Below, piece after piece: positions 41,437 to 49,569 of a stretch of 64,000 nucleotides of DNA. How positions within the stretch are numbered: position 1 is the stretch's first letter; each line of letters opens with the position of its first letter. Both the position numbers and the translations under genes were made by a program. Source of the stretch: Paenibacillus sp. FSL R10-2734 (GTDB taxonomy: Bacteria > Bacillota > Bacilli > Paenibacillales > Paenibacillaceae); the NCBI RefSeq assembly GCF_037963865.1, contig NZ_CP150170.1:1798001-1862000 (forward strand). Reading direction: 5' to 3'. The notes under the pieces were generated by a model. It was given only the letters and a program-made list of their open reading frames with translations, was not told where the DNA came from and ran no database searches.

Positions 41437-43239
41437 GTGAGTAAAACCAAAACTGGCATGTCGAGACTGCTAGAGATTGCCGGAGAGAAGCGGGGCCTGC
41501 TGATCCTGTCTGGCGTATTGTCATCTGTCAGCGCAGTGCTAATGCTGGTACCATTTTTATCTGTTTATTTCATATTGGCTGAGCTACTGCGGCATGCCGC
41601 GTCTCCTGGACAGGTCGATGGTGATGCGATGATTCGCTGGGGATGGATTGCACTCGGTGGATTGATCGGAGGTCTGGTGACCTCGTATTGCGGTATTATG
41701 TGCTCGCATATTGCGGCTTTTCGTATTCAGTATAATCTGCGTGTGCGAATGACCGAGCATTTGGGCAGACTGCCGCTCGGCTTTCTGAATGGAACTTCGA
41801 CCGGTGCAGTGAAGAAGACGCTGGAACAGAATGTAGACAAGGTGGAAAATTTCGTAGCACATCAGCTTCCTGATCTGGTTAGCGCACTGGCGTCTACGGT
41901 GCTGATGATTGTGGCGATGTTCTGGTTGAGTCCGCCGTTGGCTATAGCCTGCCTTCTACCGATCCTTATAGGAATGGTTGTGCAGTCAGCACTTATGATG
42001 AGCGGTAAGGGAAAAACCAGTGTGAAGCAGTATCATGATTCTTTGGAGCAGATCAATGCTTCGGCGGTGCAGTATGTGCGGGGGATGCCAGCGGTGAAGG
42101 TGTTCGGGCAGACGGTGCATTCCTTCCGAAAGTTCTACAGTGATATGACCAGATACCGTGATTATTGTCTGGAGTTTACGGATCGTTATCAGTCAGGTTA
42201 TGTTCTGTTCAAAACATTGCTGGCCTCCTCGTTTACCTTTATTTTACCGGTGGGTGTTTTTATGCTAAGCGGTCAGCCGGATTCCATGTCCTTTGCGCTT
42301 GTGCTGCTGTTCTTTCTAATTATGGCACCAGGCGTATCATCTCCGCTCTATAAGCTACTTATGCTGGCTTCGAGCACCCGGGATATCGGCGAAGGCGTAG
42401 AGCGGATGGATCGTCTTTTGGCACAGCAGCCTGTACCAGAGATAACAATCCCGCTGTCACCGCATGCTTTCGACGTTGAATTTACGGACGTAACTTTCTC
42501 CTACAGTGAAGAAGAGGGGGCTACGGCTGCGCTCAGCGAGGTTTCTTTCCGGGCAGAACAAGGGAAGGTTACAGCGCTGGTTGGACCGTCAGGTTCAGGA
42601 AAATCGACGGTGGCCAGCTTGGTGCCGCGGTTCTGGGACCCGCAAGAGGGTGCTATCCGTATCGGTGGAGTAGATATCCGCCATATGGCGATTCATGAAC
42701 TGATGAATACAGTTGCTTTTGTATTTCAGGAGACCTTCCTGTTCTATGACACTTTGTATGAAAATATTGCCTTCGGCAAACCGGGAGCCACGCTGGATGA
42801 AGTACAGGCTGCAGCAAGAGCTGCACAATGCGACGAGTTCATCTCTCGGCTTCCGCAGGGATACGATACGTTAATCGGTGAAGGTGGCGTCTATCTCTCC
42901 GGCGGTGAGGAGCAACGAATTGCGGTAGCTCGAGCCATCCTCAAAAATGCTCCGGTACTTGTACTCGACGAAGCGACTGCTTTTGCCGACCCGGAAAATG
43001 AGCATCACATGCAGTTGGCACTAACGGAGCTTATGCGTGGCAAGACGGTTATTGTCATTGCCCACCGTCTGTCCTCTATTCGTGAAGCTGCACAAATATT
43101 GGTACTGCGTGACGGGCAAATCGTGGAGCGCGGAGATCACGATAGTTTGATTGATCTCGACGGACTTTATACTCAAATGTGGTATGCCTACAGTGGCACC
43201 GGAGATTGGCATATGGAAAAGGGAGGGGAACAGCTATGA
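41437..43239 (+). CDS. ABC transporter, fused TMD-NBD, IrtA/YbtP-like siderophore type
   Basis: The start is GTG 41437 behind GTGGGGGAACAGCT. The 600-residue half-transporter has six membrane segments in the first 310 residues and an ATPase domain with Walker A GPSGSGKST near 384, signature LSGGEEQRIAVARAIL near 490 and Walker B LVLDEATAFADPEN near 510. The phrase DEATAFADPEN is typical of the IrtA/YbtP/YbtQ group, exporter-fold proteins that import ferric siderophores. Its stop overlaps the partner gene (ATGA), which points to a heterodimer. Confidence 0.87.
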   Translation: MSKTKTGMSRLLEIAGEKRGLLILSGVLSSVSAVLMLVPFLSVYFILAELLRHAASPGQVDGDAMIRWGWIALGGLIGGLVTSYCGIMCSHIAAFRIQYNLRVRMTEHLGRLPLGFLNGTSTGAVKKTLEQNVDKVENFVAHQLPDLVSALASTVLMIVAMFWLSPPLAIACLLPILIGMVVQSALMMSGKGKTSVKQYHDSLEQINASAVQYVRGMPAVKVFGQTVHSFRKFYSDMTRYRDYCLEFTDRYQSGYVLFKTLLASSFTFILPVGVFMLSGQPDSMSFALVLLFFLIMAPGVSSPLYKLLMLASSTRDIGEGVERMDRLLAQQPVPEITIPLSPHAFDVEFTDVTFSYSEEEGATAALSEVSFRAEQGKVTALVGPSGSGKSTVASLVPRFWDPQEGAIRIGGVDIRHMAIHELMNTVAFVFQETFLFYDTLYENIAFGKPGATLDEVQAAARAAQCDEFISRLPQGYDTLIGEGGVYLSGGEEQRIAVARAILKNAPVLVLDEATAFADPENEHHMQLALTELMRGKTVIVIAHRLSSIREAAQILVLRDGQIVERGDHDSLIDLDGLYTQMWYAYSGTGDWHMEKGGEQL

Positions 43240-44975
43240 AGGTATTGCACAATATTACTGCTGGCAAACCGCAGCAGCTGCTGAAGCCCGTGTTGTTTTC
43301 CTTCCTGGCTAACATAGTCAGTGTGCTTCCGTTTGCGCTTGTCATTGAGGCGGTGCGGTTAATTTTTGCTCCTTATATTACGGTGGGTGCAGAGCTTCAG
43401 ATAGAACGGCTTTGGTGGATTTGCGCGGGTCTAGTTGCTGTCATGGTACTGATGTTCCTGAGCGAGATTCCCGCTTACCGCACTGCATACCGCGGGGCTT
43501 ACAATGTTGCGGCGCAGGGACGGGCGGAATTAGCAGAGCATCTGCGTAAGCTTCCGTTAGGCTACCTGACTCGCCGTGACCCCGGCGATCTGGCCAATAT
43601 GATGATGGGCGATTTCACGCTGGTTGAGACAGGGATATCACATCTGCTGCCACAGCTTGCAGGGGCTTTTGTGCTGCCGATATTCGCACTTGCGGGTTTA
43701 CTGTTCCTCGACTGGCGGATGGCAATTTCCATGTTTGTGGCGCTGCCGGTTGCCCTCCTAATTATGTATCTGTCAGGCAGACTGCGGCGGAGACTCGGAG
43801 CGGATCATATGAAGGCCAAATTGAACGCTGCGAACAGGCTACAGGAATATTTGAATGGTATTCGGGTGATGAAGGCCTACAACCTGACGGGAGAACGATT
43901 TGTCCGTCTGGATAGCTCTTTTAGAACTTTGATGAAGGAAAGTGTGAAGCTTGAAGGGATATTCGGACCGGTCATTCTAACGGCTATGGCTCTTCTTCGT
44001 GCGGGTCTGACTTTAATGGTATACGTTGGTGTTCATCTATTGTTAGGCGGGGAGCTCGGTATTCTGCAGCTGGCGGTATTCCTTATTGTCGGCACACGCA
44101 TCTATGATCCACTGACGACGGCGCTCGCCAACTATGCCGAATTCCGGTACAACGAACAAGCGGGTGAACGCATCGTAGACCTGCTTCGCCAGCCGGTAAT
44201 GACGGGTACTACAGCTCCACTTCCCGAGAGCAGTACCATTCGCTTTGACAATGTTACCTTCGGTTATGGAGGTGACCCTGTTCTCAAACAATTAAGCATA
44301 GAGCTGCCGCAAGGCTCACTGACCGCGATCGTGGGTCCCTCCGGCAGTGGGAAGAGTACAGTGCTGCGCTTGATCTCGCGTTTCTATGATCCTGACGAAG
44401 GAAGTGTACTGCTAGGCGGACGCAATATTAAAGATATTGATCCAGAACATTTGCTAGGGTCTGTGTCAGTTGTGTTTCAGGATGTGTACCTGTTCCAAGA
44501 TACCATTGGAAACAACATTGCCTTTGGGCGGCCGGGCGCGTCGCAACAGGATATTCAAAAAGCAGCAGAAATGGCCCGCTGCCATGATTTTATTATGAAA
44601 TTGCCTCTTGGTTATAACACGCCGGTAGGGGAGGGTGGCAGTACGCTTTCTGGAGGGGAGAAGCAGCGGATCTCCATTGCTCGCGCGATTCTTAAGAACG
44701 CTCCAATTGTATTACTAGATGAAGCTACTGCATCGCTGGACCCGCAGAATGAGGCTGGAATCCAGAAGGGAATAGATGCGCTGATTACGGGCAGAACCGT
44801 TATTGTTATCGCCCATAGGCTGAAAACCATACGCGGTGCAGACAACATTATTGTACTGGAAGACGGCCGATTGGTTGAGCAGGGACGACATGAAGCCTTA
44901 CTACTACGCTGCGGATTGTACGACCGTCTCTGGAAGCTGCAACAGCAATCCGTTGGATTCCGCATCACATCATAA
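43236..44975 (+). CDS. ABC transporter, fused TMD-NBD, IrtB/YbtQ-like partner
   Basis: ATG 43236 has GGGAGGGGAACAGCT upstream. The 579-residue partner has six membrane segments and an ATPase domain with GPSGSGKST near 368, LSGGEKQRISIARAIL near 474 and LLDEATASLDPQN near 495. Both catalytic sites look complete in the pair. As in IrtAB and YbtPQ the two genes follow a siderophore-sensing AraC gene. Export instead of import cannot be ruled out from sequence alone. Confidence 0.87.
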   Translation: MKVLHNITAGKPQQLLKPVLFSFLANIVSVLPFALVIEAVRLIFAPYITVGAELQIERLWWICAGLVAVMVLMFLSEIPAYRTAYRGAYNVAAQGRAELAEHLRKLPLGYLTRRDPGDLANMMMGDFTLVETGISHLLPQLAGAFVLPIFALAGLLFLDWRMAISMFVALPVALLIMYLSGRLRRRLGADHMKAKLNAANRLQEYLNGIRVMKAYNLTGERFVRLDSSFRTLMKESVKLEGIFGPVILTAMALLRAGLTLMVYVGVHLLLGGELGILQLAVFLIVGTRIYDPLTTALANYAEFRYNEQAGERIVDLLRQPVMTGTTAPLPESSTIRFDNVTFGYGGDPVLKQLSIELPQGSLTAIVGPSGSGKSTVLRLISRFYDPDEGSVLLGGRNIKDIDPEHLLGSVSVVFQDVYLFQDTIGNNIAFGRPGASQQDIQKAAEMARCHDFIMKLPLGYNTPVGEGGSTLSGGEKQRISIARAILKNAPIVLLDEATASLDPQNEAGIQKGIDALITGRTVIVIAHRLKTIRGADNIIVLEDGRLVEQGRHEALLLRCGLYDRLWKLQQQSVGFRITS

Positions 44976-45009
44976 GAAACGCCAATCTCACTTTTAGGAG
45001 GACAAACGC

Positions 45010-45426
45010 ATGGCTATCACAAAGGATGAATCCAACTGGCCGATTATTAGCCTAAGTCTGGGAGAGAATTTTGATCAGGAGACGGTAGAGGAATATATCT
45101 CTTATTGGGAAGAACTGCTCTCCCGCCGATCCCCCTTTGGTCTGATCATGCTGCATTCCTCAGAGAAGAACGCACGTCCAGAGCGTGCAGTCACACAGTC
45201 GTATATGAACTGGTGCAAGCGGAACAAACATGAAATTGCTCAATATTGCTCAGGCATCGCGGTTGTTATGCAGAACGCCAAATTGCTCGCTCTCTACAAG
45301 CCGGTAACGGCAGTATCTACTAAAAGAACCTACGGTTGTCCCGGAGGCGCCTTCGCGAAAGAGGCTGAGGCTGTAAAGTGGCTGGAGGAACTACTGGCTC
45401 AAGCAACATCGGGTGCGAAAATTTAA
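45010..45426 (+). CDS. Small soluble protein of unknown function in the siderophore operon
   Basis: The 138-residue product follows the IrtB-like gene by 34 bases with CTTTTAGGAGG in front, so it belongs to the operon. It has no signal or membrane segment. The alternation of strands and helices (ISLSLGENFDQETVEEYISY near 14, FGLIMLHSSEKN near 44) and the conserved-looking CSGIAVVMQNAK near 80 and GCPGGAFAKEAEAVKWL near 110 give the look of a STAS/SpoIIAA-like fold. I do not recognise the family. A role in releasing iron from the siderophore, or in controlling the transporter, is possible but unsupported. Confidence 0.7.
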   Translation: MAITKDESNWPIISLSLGENFDQETVEEYISYWEELLSRRSPFGLIMLHSSEKNARPERAVTQSYMNWCKRNKHEIAQYCSGIAVVMQNAKLLALYKPVTAVSTKRTYGCPGGAFAKEAEAVKWLEELLAQATSGAKI

Positions 45427-45500
45427 TATAGCCGGCTATGTCATCTTCGAAGCGGCAAGTTTAAGCTCTCTTCACCCTTTAGGGTGGAGAGGGCTTTTTC
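45424..45500 (+). terminator. Dispersed terminator element, divergent copy D
   Basis: It starts in the stop codon of the preceding gene (TTTAATATAGCCGGC), keeps AAGTTTAAGC and ends in a strong hairpin (AGCTCTCTTCACCC against GGGTGGAGAGGGCT) with a T-run. Confidence 0.75.
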
Positions 45501-45534
45501 AACGAGTTACGTTAGGCAAGTAGTCACCTATCAT

Positions 45535-45564
45535 TTGACAATGATAATGGTTATCGTTTACGAT
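45535..45564 (+). promoter_or_regulatory. Fur-controlled promoter of the second AraC gene
   Basis: TTGACA (45535-45540) and TACGAT (45559-45564) are 18 bases apart, with the Fur box TGATAATGGTTATCG (45542-45556, 13 of 15) filling the spacer. Confidence 0.82.
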
Positions 45565-45630
45565 TTTTGTTTGTATAGGGATTTGCAGCTGCAAAGGATT
45601 AGCATGCTATTGGAATTGGGAGGATTAACA

Positions 45631-47583
45631 GTGAATTGGGAAGAATACATCCAGATATGGGACACTTCATGGATTCAACTGGTGGATATTCGCCAACATG
45701 TGATACGTAGAGAGAGTAAGCAGCAACATGTACTCCCAGCTAGTAGTTTTATATTTGTCGTGCGAGGGCAAGGTACGATCTGGTTGGATGGTGATCGGCA
45801 TCCATTAGAACGATTCTTTGTCTTACATGCGGGAAAAGGAAGTAACATCAAGTTCGAGGTTGGACATGAGGATGTCACCTACTATTACATTTTATATAGA
45901 GGTAGTATTTCTACTAAAGCTAGTAAAACAATATTGAAATCCTATCATATAAATAACCCTTTTCATCTGCAATATGCATGTAAACCTATTTCTCCGGTTG
46001 TGTTATATCGTCATATGGAATCGATGTATGAGGAATGGAATCGCAGACCGGCTATGGAACGGTTCCAAGCGAAAATCCATTTTTATCAGTTCGTATATAC
46101 GCTTGTACAGCAGTTACAGCTTCAGGGAGTTGCACTTAAAGAAACAGATTTAGTGGAACAGATCATTCAATACATTCACAAACATTATAATGAGCCTATT
46201 TCACTTGAATCTATGGCAGAAGTTTGGAATTATAGCATTCAATACTTATCGAGGCAGTTCAAACGCCGGACAGGGAGAAGTCCCATTGAATATGTAATTC
46301 AGACGAGGATGGCTAAAGCGAAGGAGTTACTGATTCAAACCGATGCCACCGTTCAGGAGATTGCTGTAAACGTAGGTTATAGTGATGTCTTTTATTTTAC
46401 CCGTCTGTTTAAGAAGCAGGTTGGAACGACGCCAGTTCAATACAAAAATAAGGTGAAGACAGGTTTGATCGTTTCAGATAGTCCATGGCAAGAGTTCTTA
46501 TCCTCCATGGGCAAATATTCTTCTGCTTGTTATATTGATGATGATAATCATTATCAATTGAAACTTGAAGGGGATAAACAGATGTTAAAGGGGATCGAAA
46601 CGAAAAAAGGATTAATGTTAATGCTTGTGCTTACACTGTTACTTGCAGCTTGCGGAAATGGGAACACTAGCCGTAATAGTAATGCGGGAGCAGAACCAAC
46701 CCAAAGTAAACCTTCCAATCAGGCCATTGAAAATACGGGTTTACGGAAAATAGCAACGGTCATGGGGGATGTTAATGTTCCAGCCAATCCCCAACGTGTT
46801 GTAGTTGATTGGGATTTGGGGCCAGTCTTGGCCGTTGGGGTAACACCGGTTGGAGCATCAAATACCCAACTGGAGTATTCTCAGTTTCTCAAACCTTTCT
46901 TAGATGAGACGGTACAAGATATAGGGGCAGAAGGAAGTATTTCTTTTGAGAAAGTATTAGAGCTAGCGCCAGACGTTATCATAACGTGGAATAAAGATGC
47001 TTATAGCAACTATTCTAAGATCGCACCGACCGTATTATTTGATACAAGTAAATACGCAACGATTCAAGAAGAGATTACAGCTATGGGAGAAATTCTTGAT
47101 CGAGAAGAAGAGGCTAAACAATTTGTGGCAGATTTCGAAAAACGTAAAATAGCTGCCCGCGAAAAAATTAAAAATGTAATTGCACCAGATGCAACTATTT
47201 CTATCGTAGATTATATCACGGTAGAGAAATTTTTAATGGTCATTGGTAATCAAGGTGAGAGAGGCGGCAGAGCTACTTACGATATTTTGGGTCTGAATCC
47301 CACTCCAAAAGTTCAAAGTGAAATCATTGATAAGGAAATGAGCCGTGTTGAAGTTTCTTGGGAAACGGTAAATGATTATGTAGGTGACTATGTTATTGTC
47401 CTTACAGTAAAGGACAAAGAACCGCCTCAGTTGCCAGCAACATGGAAGATGTTGGATGCAATCAAAAACAATCGAGTGATTGAGATTGATATGGAAAAAT
47501 ATTTTGCAGCAGATTCGTACTCCTCCTTGTTACAAGCTGAAGATATTGCCGACAAATTATCGAAGCTGGCTTCATCGAAATAA
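45631..47583 (+). CDS. AraC-family regulator whose frame continues without stop into a binding lipoprotein
   Basis: GTG 45631 has GGGAGGATTAACA upstream. Residues 1-150 are a cupin-like sensory domain, and about 165-280 hold the two HTH motifs (SMAEVWNYSIQYLSRQFKRR and VQEIAVNVGYSDVFYFTRLF). A normal AraC protein would end soon after TPVQYKNK (about residue 275), yet no stop occurs; the frame passes through about 40 linker codons, part of which are a perfect Fur box, and enters the lipoprotein at 46582. B. subtilis Btr also joins AraC HTHs to a binding protein domain, but without a signal peptide. Here a lipobox follows, so read-through product and separate product are both possible. Confidence 0.7.
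   Translation: MNWEEYIQIWDTSWIQLVDIRQHVIRRESKQQHVLPASSFIFVVRGQGTIWLDGDRHPLERFFVLHAGKGSNIKFEVGHEDVTYYYILYRGSISTKASKTILKSYHINNPFHLQYACKPISPVVLYRHMESMYEEWNRRPAMERFQAKIHFYQFVYTLVQQLQLQGVALKETDLVEQIIQYIHKHYNEPISLESMAEVWNYSIQYLSRQFKRRTGRSPIEYVIQTRMAKAKELLIQTDATVQEIAVNVGYSDVFYFTRLFKKQVGTTPVQYKNKVKTGLIVSDSPWQEFLSSMGKYSSACYIDDDNHYQLKLEGDKQMLKGIETKKGLMLMLVLTLLLAACGNGNTSRNSNAGAEPTQSKPSNQAIENTGLRKIATVMGDVNVPANPQRVVVDWDLGPVLAVGVTPVGASNTQLEYSQFLKPFLDETVQDIGAEGSISFEKVLELAPDVIITWNKDAYSNYSKIAPTVLFDTSKYATIQEEITAMGEILDREEEAKQFVADFEKRKIAAREKIKNVIAPDATISIVDYITVEKFLMVIGNQGERGGRATYDILGLNPTPKVQSEIIDKEMSRVEVSWETVNDYVGDYVIVLTVKDKEPPQLPATWKMLDAIKNNRVIEIDMEKYFAADSYSSLLQAEDIADKLSKLASSK
46542..46556 (+). promoter_or_regulatory. 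Perfect Fur box inside the AraC/lipoprotein frame
   Basis: TGATAATCATTATCA is a 15/15 match to the Fur core and fully palindromic. It lies 25 bases before the lipoprotein ATG, which suggests an internal iron-controlled promoter, although no strong -35/-10 pair could be fixed. Confidence 0.85.
46582..47583 (+). CDS. Ferric siderophore-binding lipoprotein (FecB/FhuD-like)
   Basis: ATG 46582 has its own AAGGGGATAAACAG site. The 333-residue product has a signal with lipobox LLLAAC near residue 23, a Ser/Asn linker, and a TroA/FecB-type fold: VNVPANPQRVVVDWDLGPVL near 67, GAEGSISFEKVLELAPDVII near 115, and TVEKFLMVIGNQGERGGRAT near 213. It binds ferric siderophore outside the membrane. No FecCD-type permease lies nearby, so it may serve the IrtAB-like pair or permeases elsewhere. 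It shares a reading frame with the upstream AraC gene. Confidence 0.88.
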   Translation: MLKGIETKKGLMLMLVLTLLLAACGNGNTSRNSNAGAEPTQSKPSNQAIENTGLRKIATVMGDVNVPANPQRVVVDWDLGPVLAVGVTPVGASNTQLEYSQFLKPFLDETVQDIGAEGSISFEKVLELAPDVIITWNKDAYSNYSKIAPTVLFDTSKYATIQEEITAMGEILDREEEAKQFVADFEKRKIAAREKIKNVIAPDATISIVDYITVEKFLMVIGNQGERGGRATYDILGLNPTPKVQSEIIDKEMSRVEVSWETVNDYVGDYVIVLTVKDKEPPQLPATWKMLDAIKNNRVIEIDMEKYFAADSYSSLLQAEDIADKLSKLASSK

Positions 47584-47620
47584 CCTTATTGGATTGAATC
47601 TACCTGAAGTCATTTAAATA

Positions 47621-47656
47621 AAAAGACGAAGCCCATTATGGCTTCGTCTTTTGTAG
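47621..47656. terminator. Intrinsic terminator
   Basis: AAAAGACGAAGCC (47621-47633) pairs perfectly with GGCTTCGTCTTTT (47640-47652) around CATTAT. It ends the siderophore island. Confidence 0.92.
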
Positions 47657-47810
47657 TTTTGCATACCCTTTTCATCCTCATTGTTTTTAGCTTTATAGAT
47701 GGTAGACCCAGGACAAATGATTGCTACAATGGAAATAACATGAAATTTAACGGCTGGAAGATATATACACAAAAGCGCAAATAAATACCGATCTAGCGTC
47801 AAGATTACAC

Positions 47811-47841
47811 TTGCACCTTACGTAACGTAATGTTTTACAAT
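47811..47841 (+). promoter_or_regulatory. MerR-type promoter with 19-base spacer
   Basis: TTGCAC (47811-47816) and TACAAT (47836-47841) are 19 bases apart, longer than normal and typical of promoters that MerR proteins unwind. The palindrome TTACGTAACGTAA (47818-47830) lies in the spacer. The MerR-type gene starts 44 bases later, so autoregulation is likely. Confidence 0.75.
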
Positions 47842-47884
47842 TGAGCTACCGGTACAAAGCTAGCGCCAAAGAGGGAGAGGGTTC

Positions 47885-48391
47885 ATGAAGAAATATTGGA
47901 AGGTCGGGGAACTTGCAAAGCTGACAGGACTTACTATTCGAACTTTACGATTTTATGATCAAATCGGGTTGTTTTCTCCGTCAGGACAAACGGAATCCGG
48001 CCACAGACTGTACAATGAATTGGATTTATCACGATTGCAGCAGATATTATCGCTTAAGGGGCTGGGATTATCTCTGGAGGAGATAAAGACGACCTTAACT
48101 GGCGGACAAATCAGTCCGTTTGAGATCGTTGACCTGCAGATAAACCAAATCAAAGAACAGATTAAACTGCAGCAAAAACTATTGGAGCAGCTCAGATATG
48201 CATCCAAACTTATGCAGGGCAAGGCGGAATTAACGGTTGAGGATTTTACAAACCTTCTGCAAGCAATGAAGATGGAATTTGAGAAACCAGTCATTGAACG
48301 GCAAACGAGTTGGGAGCGACATTTGGACCTACTGGGAGACTTTCTTACCGAGGAAAACGGAATTCCGAATCATAAGGAGGAAAATCAATGA
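47885..48391 (+). CDS. MerR-family transcriptional regulator
   Basis: The 168-residue protein has the winged HTH WKVGELAKLTGLTIRTLRFY at residues 5-24, then GHRLYNELDLSRLQQI and LGLSLEEIKTTL, and a long dimerisation helix rich in Lys/Gln (IKEQIKLQQKLLEQL near 91). The effector domain is short, as in stress- or drug-sensing members. GGGAGAGGGTTC precedes ATG, and its stop overlaps the next gene (ATGA), so it controls an operon that includes itself and two SRPBCC genes. Confidence 0.9.
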   Translation: MKKYWKVGELAKLTGLTIRTLRFYDQIGLFSPSGQTESGHRLYNELDLSRLQQILSLKGLGLSLEEIKTTLTGGQISPFEIVDLQINQIKEQIKLQQKLLEQLRYASKLMQGKAELTVEDFTNLLQAMKMEFEKPVIERQTSWERHLDLLGDFLTEENGIPNHKEENQ

Positions 48392-48837
48392 AAGAACGAT
48401 TCGTCAAGCATGGAACCTTCGTCGTCGAGCGGACCTATGCCGCTTCACCGAAGCAGGTTTATCACGCATGGGCTGACCCGATTGCCAAAGCCAAATGGTT
48501 TTCCAAGCCGGAAATCTTCGATTTTCAGGTTGGTGGACGTGAGTATAGCAGCGGCGGGCCACCGGAAGGACCGATTTTCACCTTCGATGCAAGCTACCAG
48601 GAGCTTGTTCCAGAGCAGCGCATTGTCTATACGTACACCCTTGATTCAGGCGAAACACGTATCTCCGTATCCATCACAACAGTCGAGCTCATCAAAGTGG
48701 ATGGCGGTACAAAGCTGATCTTCACGGAGCAAGGCACTTTCTTTGACGGGCATGATACACCTGAAATAAGAGAACACGGTACAAACATCATGTTGGACAC
48801 ACTGGGTAAGGTAGTAGAAGTTGAGGTAGAATCATGA
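48388..48837 (+). CDS. SRPBCC/AHSA1-domain protein (first)
   Basis: The 149-residue helix-grip fold protein has VERTYAASPKQVYHAWADP near residues 11-29, KWFSKPEIFDFQVGGREYSS near 35 and YTYTLDSGETRISVSI near 80. AHSA1-type proteins bind small hydrophobic ligands or act in unknown stress roles. It overlaps both the MerR gene and the next SRPBCC gene by ATGA, so the three are co-translated. Confidence 0.88.
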   Translation: MKERFVKHGTFVVERTYAASPKQVYHAWADPIAKAKWFSKPEIFDFQVGGREYSSGGPPEGPIFTFDASYQELVPEQRIVYTYTLDSGETRISVSITTVELIKVDGGTKLIFTEQGTFFDGHDTPEIREHGTNIMLDTLGKVVEVEVES

Positions 48838-49271
48838 CTATAGGTGAAAATGAACTGATTGCTACGCGCGAGTACGCGGTCTCGCGGGAACTCGTGTTTC
48901 GAGCCTGGACAACTCCCAATTTATTAGCCCGATGGTGGGGACCGCAAGGCTTTACGAATACATTTCACGAATGCGATATGAGACCGGAAGGTACGTGGCG
49001 TTACACCATGCACGGACCAGATGGTGCGGATTATCCAAACCATAACGTCTTTGTTGAAATCGTGCCACCGGAGCGGATCGTGCTTGACCATCTATCCGGC
49101 CACGAATTTCGGATAACGGCTACCTTCGAGAGCATTGAGGGCCGCACTAGGGTAACCTTCCGTCAGCTTTTCAAGAATCAAGAGGAGTTTGAAGAAGCTA
49201 AGCCGTACTGCATAGAAGGTAATGAACAAAACCTTGAGCGACTTGGCAAGGTACTGGAGGAACTTTCCTAA
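48834..49271 (+). CDS. SRPBCC/AHSA1-domain protein (second)
   Basis: The 145-residue paralogue has IATREYAVSRELVFRAWTTP near residues 8-27, LARWWGPQGFTNTFHECDMR near 29, GTWRYTMHGPDGADYPNH near 50, and IVLDHLSGHEF near 80. It is closer to the standard AHSA1 pattern (RWWGPxGF) than the first copy. A hairpin terminator follows about 60 bases downstream. Confidence 0.9.
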   Translation: MTIGENELIATREYAVSRELVFRAWTTPNLLARWWGPQGFTNTFHECDMRPEGTWRYTMHGPDGADYPNHNVFVEIVPPERIVLDHLSGHEFRITATFESIEGRTRVTFRQLFKNQEEFEEAKPYCIEGNEQNLERLGKVLEELS

Positions 49272-49327
49272 TAGTATTTCGAAGGGATATCAGCTTTGAA
49301 CAGCCATTAATATGATGACTTAAAAAT

Positions 49328-49375
49328 ATTCGCCGTTCACGTTCCCTGTCGGGAATTGGACGGCGTATTTTTATA
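49328..49375 (+). terminator. Intrinsic terminator of the merR operon
   Basis: ATTCGCCGTTCACGTTCCC pairs with GGGAATTGGACGGCGTAT with a few mismatches around a TGTC loop, followed by TTTTTAT. Confidence 0.8.
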
Positions 49376-49569
49376 AGCAGACTTTATCAATGGTTTAAAT
49401 CACCCATTGTTCTGGATAAGATTTTAGATTTATCGACAATTCTGCTCTGAGGGTTGGTGGTGAAGAAATGTAAAAAATTTACTTGTGATCTCCATTTTCT
49501 TTCCCAAGGTTGCAGAGCCATATCTTGTTATGACATACTCGTCAGCAAATGGTTCACTAAGTTAAACGA

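Noticed and set aside
47614..47802. 62-residue minus-strand frame over the terminator at 47621
   Set aside because: It runs through a strong terminator hairpin and has no convincing start.
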